NCBI RefSeq assembly: GCF_030733745.1 | Contig: NZ_JASHIK010000006.1 | Location: forward strand, 124,001-188,000 | Length of the DNA stretch: 64,000 nt | Direction: 5' to 3' | DNA from: Stappia sp. MMSF_3263 | Lineage (GTDB): Bacteria > Pseudomonadota > Alphaproteobacteria > Rhizobiales > Stappiaceae | Shown: piece after piece, positions 61,710-64,000 of the stretch | Position numbering within the stretch: position 1 is the stretch's first letter | How the letters are laid out: each line of letters begins with the position of its first letter | Notes under the pieces: model-generated | What the model saw: the letters and a program-made list of their open reading frames with translations, nothing else | Told to the model about the DNA's origin: nothing | Databases searched by the model: none | Program-made: the position numbers and the translations under genes

Positions 61710-62009
61710 TTACGGCTTCGAGGTGCCGCTGGACTCCCAAGGCGCGGCTCGCCGGACCAGATCCACCATCTCAGGAACAGGCGCAGTATCGGCGGAAACG
61801 ACATCCATGAAAGCGGCGAAACCCTCCGCGCTCATTCGAATGAGACCTGACTCCATAACCACCTCTTCGGCAGCACGCACGGCAGCCTCGCGCACGAAGT
61901 CTGTGCGCGAGCGGCCGCGCAAGCTGGCGGCCCGGTCGATCATTGCGACATCCGATTCAGGCAGACGCATCGATATCGGATGCTCCTTGCGATCGGCAAC
62001 GGTAGCCAT
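61710..62009 (-). CDS. DUF1778 antitoxin (TacA-like)
   Basis: A 99-aa protein: ISMRLPESDVAMIDRAASLR and SRTDFVREAAVRAAEEV form the ribbon-helix-helix DNA-binding part, followed by a C-terminal tail (MSAEGFAAFMDVVS, then PEMVDLVRRAAPW) that wraps the toxin. The ATG at 62009 has GGAGA 6 bases upstream; an earlier start at 62030 is possible. An inverted repeat in the promoter fits autoregulation. Confidence 0.9.
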   Translation of the reverse strand: MATVADRKEHPISMRLPESDVAMIDRAASLRGRSRTDFVREAAVRAAEEVVMESGLIRMSAEGFAAFMDVVSADTAPVPEMVDLVRRAAPWESSGTSKP

Positions 62010-62041
62010 GGCAGGTCTCCTTTGTTGCATTTATAGAGAAT

Positions 62042-62062
62042 TGTATCGCAAAATGCAATACA
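62042..62062. promoter_or_regulatory. Operator-like inverted repeat of the toxin-antitoxin pair
   Basis: TGTATCGCA-AAA-TGCAATACA, a 9-bp repeat with one mismatch and a 3-base spacer, 33-53 bases before the antitoxin ATG and 16 bases from the integrase stop. Probably bound by the ribbon-helix-helix antitoxin. Confidence 0.6.
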
Positions 62063-62077
62063 GTTTCACTTATTTGG

Positions 62078-63451
62078 CTAAGCGGCCCTTCTACGCGTCC
62101 GCGTGAGTTCATTCATCTCAGAGCGTCTAGCATCCTCTTTTGCCCGAAGGAGCTGACGACGTGCCGCACCGATCCCAAGCCAATCTTGAATTTCACGGTT
62201 CTCATTTAACGGGTTGCGAAACACTGAAAACATCGTATCGCTGATTGCCTGCTGCTGCGCTCGTAGATGATCCTCGAGCAGCTTGTGCCGAGTAATGTAC
62301 CCAGAATTCACGCCAGGAACCGAATGGTTCATCAACATCCTTGCGTCCAACTCCGAGACACCCGCCGGCGTCGCCACAGTGCGATAGGTCTGGCGCAGTT
62401 CATTGCCCCATTTCGACAATGTCGCGCGATCTTCCTTGTGCTCAACCAGGTGACCAGTGGCGCTGTCTGCGGGAAACAGCCAGTCATTGGCCTCATACGG
62501 GTGCATCTGCCGACCAAATCGAATGCATCGCAGTAGACAACAGATCATCTCCCTCGACAGCGGTATATCAAAGGCACGATCCGCGCCTCCTTTCGGACGG
62601 GGGATGTGAAGCACCCTGCGGCGGAGATCCAGATGGGCCGGTTTCGCTTCTTTTAACGCGGCTGGCCGGCACGCGGACAGCAGCGTAAACAGGTGAAACT
62701 CGCGTCGGACGGGATTTTCAAGCTTGGCGACCTCGATAAACCATCCCTTCAGGTCAATGAGACCCATGCCGCTATCGCGGCGTTTCTCGTGATTCCAGTC
62801 CACACTGTCGACCGGGTTGTCCGCAGGCAGCTCCCGATTGGTCTTGCGAGCATGATTGTAGATCGCCCGGAAAGTACGCATGCTGCCATTGGCAATGTAG
62901 GGTCCGTGCTTCTCACCAATCTCATCATGTTTGGTGGCAACCTGACCAGGATCGTCGCCAAGCTGTTTCAGAGGCGTTTCCTGCCAATCCTTAAAGATCC
63001 GCTCGACGTGATCCCTATAACTCTCGATCGTGCGCTCGCTCCGGTTCTTACGCTGCATGGCGATCTTGTAGCGAGCCCAGGCTTGCTTGAGTGTGATGCC
63101 GGATGCCTCGCTATTTTCGCCGTTCGTTATCTCAGAAGCGATTGAAGCCTTCGCAGCTTTCTCACCGCTCTTAGGATGGATACCCCGGCTGAGTTGGGAC
63201 AAGTACTCTTTCGCGACGGACCTCGCCGCACGCGTGGAAAGTTCCCTCGTATCGCCAATGGCGAGGCGAACCGTGGAGACGCGCTTGCCTAGTTTTCGGA
63301 GATCCGCCTGCACCATGAAGGTCTTCTTTCGAGCTCCGACCATCAGGAAGAACCCTTTAAGCTCGGTATCCCGGACAATGTAGCGTCCCTTATCGGGCGA
63401 CATGAGACGTTCAATTGCTTTATCGTTCAATAGGATACGCATGTCGGCCAT
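62078..63451 (-). CDS. Tyrosine integrase of the ICE
   Basis: A 457-aa site-specific recombinase. N-terminal DUF4102-like arm-binding domain: GRYIVRDTELKGFFLMVGAR. The catalytic domain has FTLLSACRPAALKEAKP (first Arg), IPRPKGGADRAFDIPLS (Lys), ELRQTYRTVATPAGV (second Arg region) and MNHSVPGVNSGYITR with the Tyr at about residue 385. It lies 182 bases from the tRNA 3' end, so it is the integrase that inserted the element there. The ATG at 63451 is used; one at 63442 is an alternative. Confidence 0.95.
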   Translation of the reverse strand: MADMRILLNDKAIERLMSPDKGRYIVRDTELKGFFLMVGARKKTFMVQADLRKLGKRVSTVRLAIGDTRELSTRAARSVAKEYLSQLSRGIHPKSGEKAAKASIASEITNGENSEASGITLKQAWARYKIAMQRKNRSERTIESYRDHVERIFKDWQETPLKQLGDDPGQVATKHDEIGEKHGPYIANGSMRTFRAIYNHARKTNRELPADNPVDSVDWNHEKRRDSGMGLIDLKGWFIEVAKLENPVRREFHLFTLLSACRPAALKEAKPAHLDLRRRVLHIPRPKGGADRAFDIPLSREMICCLLRCIRFGRQMHPYEANDWLFPADSATGHLVEHKEDRATLSKWGNELRQTYRTVATPAGVSELDARMLMNHSVPGVNSGYITRHKLLEDHLRAQQQAISDTMFSVFRNPLNENREIQDWLGIGAARRQLLRAKEDARRSEMNELTRTRRRAA

Positions 63452-63467
63452 GTCATGATACCTGAAC

Positions 63468-63491
63468 TTTTTGAAACGGTTTTTGAAACGG
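63468..63491. repeat. Two tandem 12-base repeats, candidate arm-type integrase sites
   Basis: TTTTTGAAACGG at 63468-63479 and again at 63480-63491, just upstream of the integrase start and inside the element's right end. Arm sites of this kind are expected near attP. Confidence 0.55.
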
Positions 63492-63606
63492 TTTTGGCGT
63501 AACGAAGTGTTTAGCGGCTGCAGTTCGCCACAACCGCACGCTGTACGATAATTAATTGAATATCAAGAGAAATTTGACGATTTTTGAGATCAGTAGAGCT
63601 AACGGA

Positions 63607-63630
63607 TAAAGCCGCGTATGGCTCGCTTTA
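63607..63630. other. Inverted repeat beside the crossover site
   Basis: TAAAGC (63607-63612) with GCTTTA (63625-63630), enclosing AGCC/GGCT. It borders the tRNA-derived segment directly and may be part of the core recognition region. Confidence 0.45.
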
Positions 63631-63632
63631 AA

Positions 63633-63677
63633 TTCCTAATCTGAGGGTCACAGGTTCGAATCCTGTCGGGATCACCA
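63633..63677 (+). other. attR: restored 3' end of a tRNA gene (anticodon probably CCT, Arg)
   Basis: TTCCTAA (anticodon loop, 63633-63639) and TCTGA, then a T-arm ACAGG-TTCGAAT-CCTGT (63650-63666), the 3' acceptor strand CGGGATC, discriminator A and CCA (63675-63677). The 5' half of a tRNA is absent: the bases upstream do not pair with TCTGA. This is the standard result of integration into a tRNA 3' end; the complete tRNA should lie at the other end of the ICE, left of base 1. Confidence 0.85.
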
Positions 63678-63734
63678 TTTCCTCCAAGCCAGCGATTGCC
63701 AAACTGTATCCGGAACGGTCCGGCTCGAGGACCG

Positions 63735-64000
63735 TCATTCCGGCAGGGTGCGCGGCAACCAGAGCCAGGCAACGATACCGGCAACGAGGGTGACCAGCCC
63801 GCTCACTCCCACGACGATGTGCAGACCTGCAACGAACGCTTCCCTGGCCTGCTCGGCGACCTGCGGGGCGATGCCCGCATGATCGAGCGTTTCATCAAGC
63901 GTCCCGGCCACGCCCGGGCCAAGCAGCCGGAAACTCAGGGCGGCCAGGGATCCCAGCAGGGTTATGCCCAACGCGTTTCCCAGTTCATTGCTGGTTTCCG
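63735..64000 (-). CDS. MFS transporter, DHA2/EmrB type, C-terminal part (host gene, cut by the window)
   Basis: The frame is open to the window end. The visible ~87 residues contain ETSNELGNALGITLLGSLAA (the last but one helix start) and GVSGLVTLVAGIVAWLWLPR as the terminal helix, like drug exporters of the EmrB/QacA family. It lies outside the ICE, 57 bases beyond the CCA end, and shows the chromosomal flank. The N-terminus is to the right of the window. Confidence 0.82.
   Translation of the reverse strand, partial: ETSNELGNALGITLLGSLAALSFRLLGPGVAGTLDETLDHAGIAPQVAEQAREAFVAGLHIVVGVSGLVTLVAGIVAWLWLPRTLPE

Noticed and set aside
63599-63784. Frame with a DRIRTCDPQIRN-like peptide
   Set aside because: This peptide is the well-known false translation of a tRNA 3' end on the opposite strand.

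Overview
The window carries most of an integrative and conjugative element (ICE) of the Tn4371/Trb (type IV secretion) kind in a high-GC alphaproteobacterium. Rhizobiales-like relatives are the best guess, because the RepA iterons, the DUF6499/DUF2285 excision control and the DUF2493/strawberry-notch/ParB/RadC/DUF2958 gene set are typical of that group. The right end is visible. A tyrosine integrase (62078-63451) lies next to a restored 3' end of a tRNA gene (63633-63677, anticodon CCT if the loop is read correctly). Beyond it is a host MFS transporter gene. The left end, with the intact tRNA gene and the rest of trbI, lies before base 1.

Layout. (1) 1-9209: mating-pore operon trbB-C-D-E-J-K-L-F-G-I on the minus strand, almost all coupled by ATGA or TGATG overlaps. 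(2) 9210-13112: an AT-rich insertion on the plus strand holding one large gene, a fusion of a nucleoside phosphorylase-type domain, a P-loop NTPase and an HDDC2/YfbR-type nucleotidase. It is a strong candidate for an undescribed anti-phage or anti-plasmid effector. (3) 13186-21706: coupling protein, relaxase, candidate oriT, lytic transglycosylase, TraF peptidase, DUF2840, ribbon-helix-helix protein, ParA, three iterons, RepA and an excisionase-like winged-helix protein. (4) 21843-23530: a control module resembling FseA (two ORFs in a +1 frameshift relation), a DUF2285 antiactivator (QseM-like) and a divergent XRE repressor (QseC-like). (5) 24302-38203: a cargo island with a vanadium haloperoxidase, a matrixin protease without signal peptide, a six-Asp-box propeller, a ferritin-like protein, a cytochrome-like partner, a membrane protein, a mono-haem secreted protein, a PLP aminotransferase, a SARP-type regulator with TPR-like repeats, and a staphylococcal-nuclease-fold protein with all catalytic residues. 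(6) 38454-51260: Ssb, a membrane protein, a DUF2493 protein, a Toprim primase, a strawberry-notch helicase/methylase, a ParB-like protein, RadC and DUF2958. Several are preceded by a related structured leader like the radC RNA motif. (7) 51389-60788: an SF2 helicase, an AddA-like helicase-nuclease and an AddB-like nuclease, flanked by two broken ardC 5' ends. (8) 61197-63451: a TacA/TacT-type toxin-antitoxin pair and the integrase.

Working together: the XRE/DUF2285/FseA-like genes probably decide when the winged-helix gene is switched on. That gene heads the operon for excision, replication and partition (RepA, ParA) and DNA processing. The relaxase, TraG and Trb proteins then move the DNA. 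The right-hand genes act on incoming DNA in the recipient or keep the element stable. The 9.7-13.1 kb fusion, the haloperoxidase island and the helicase-nuclease module are cargo.
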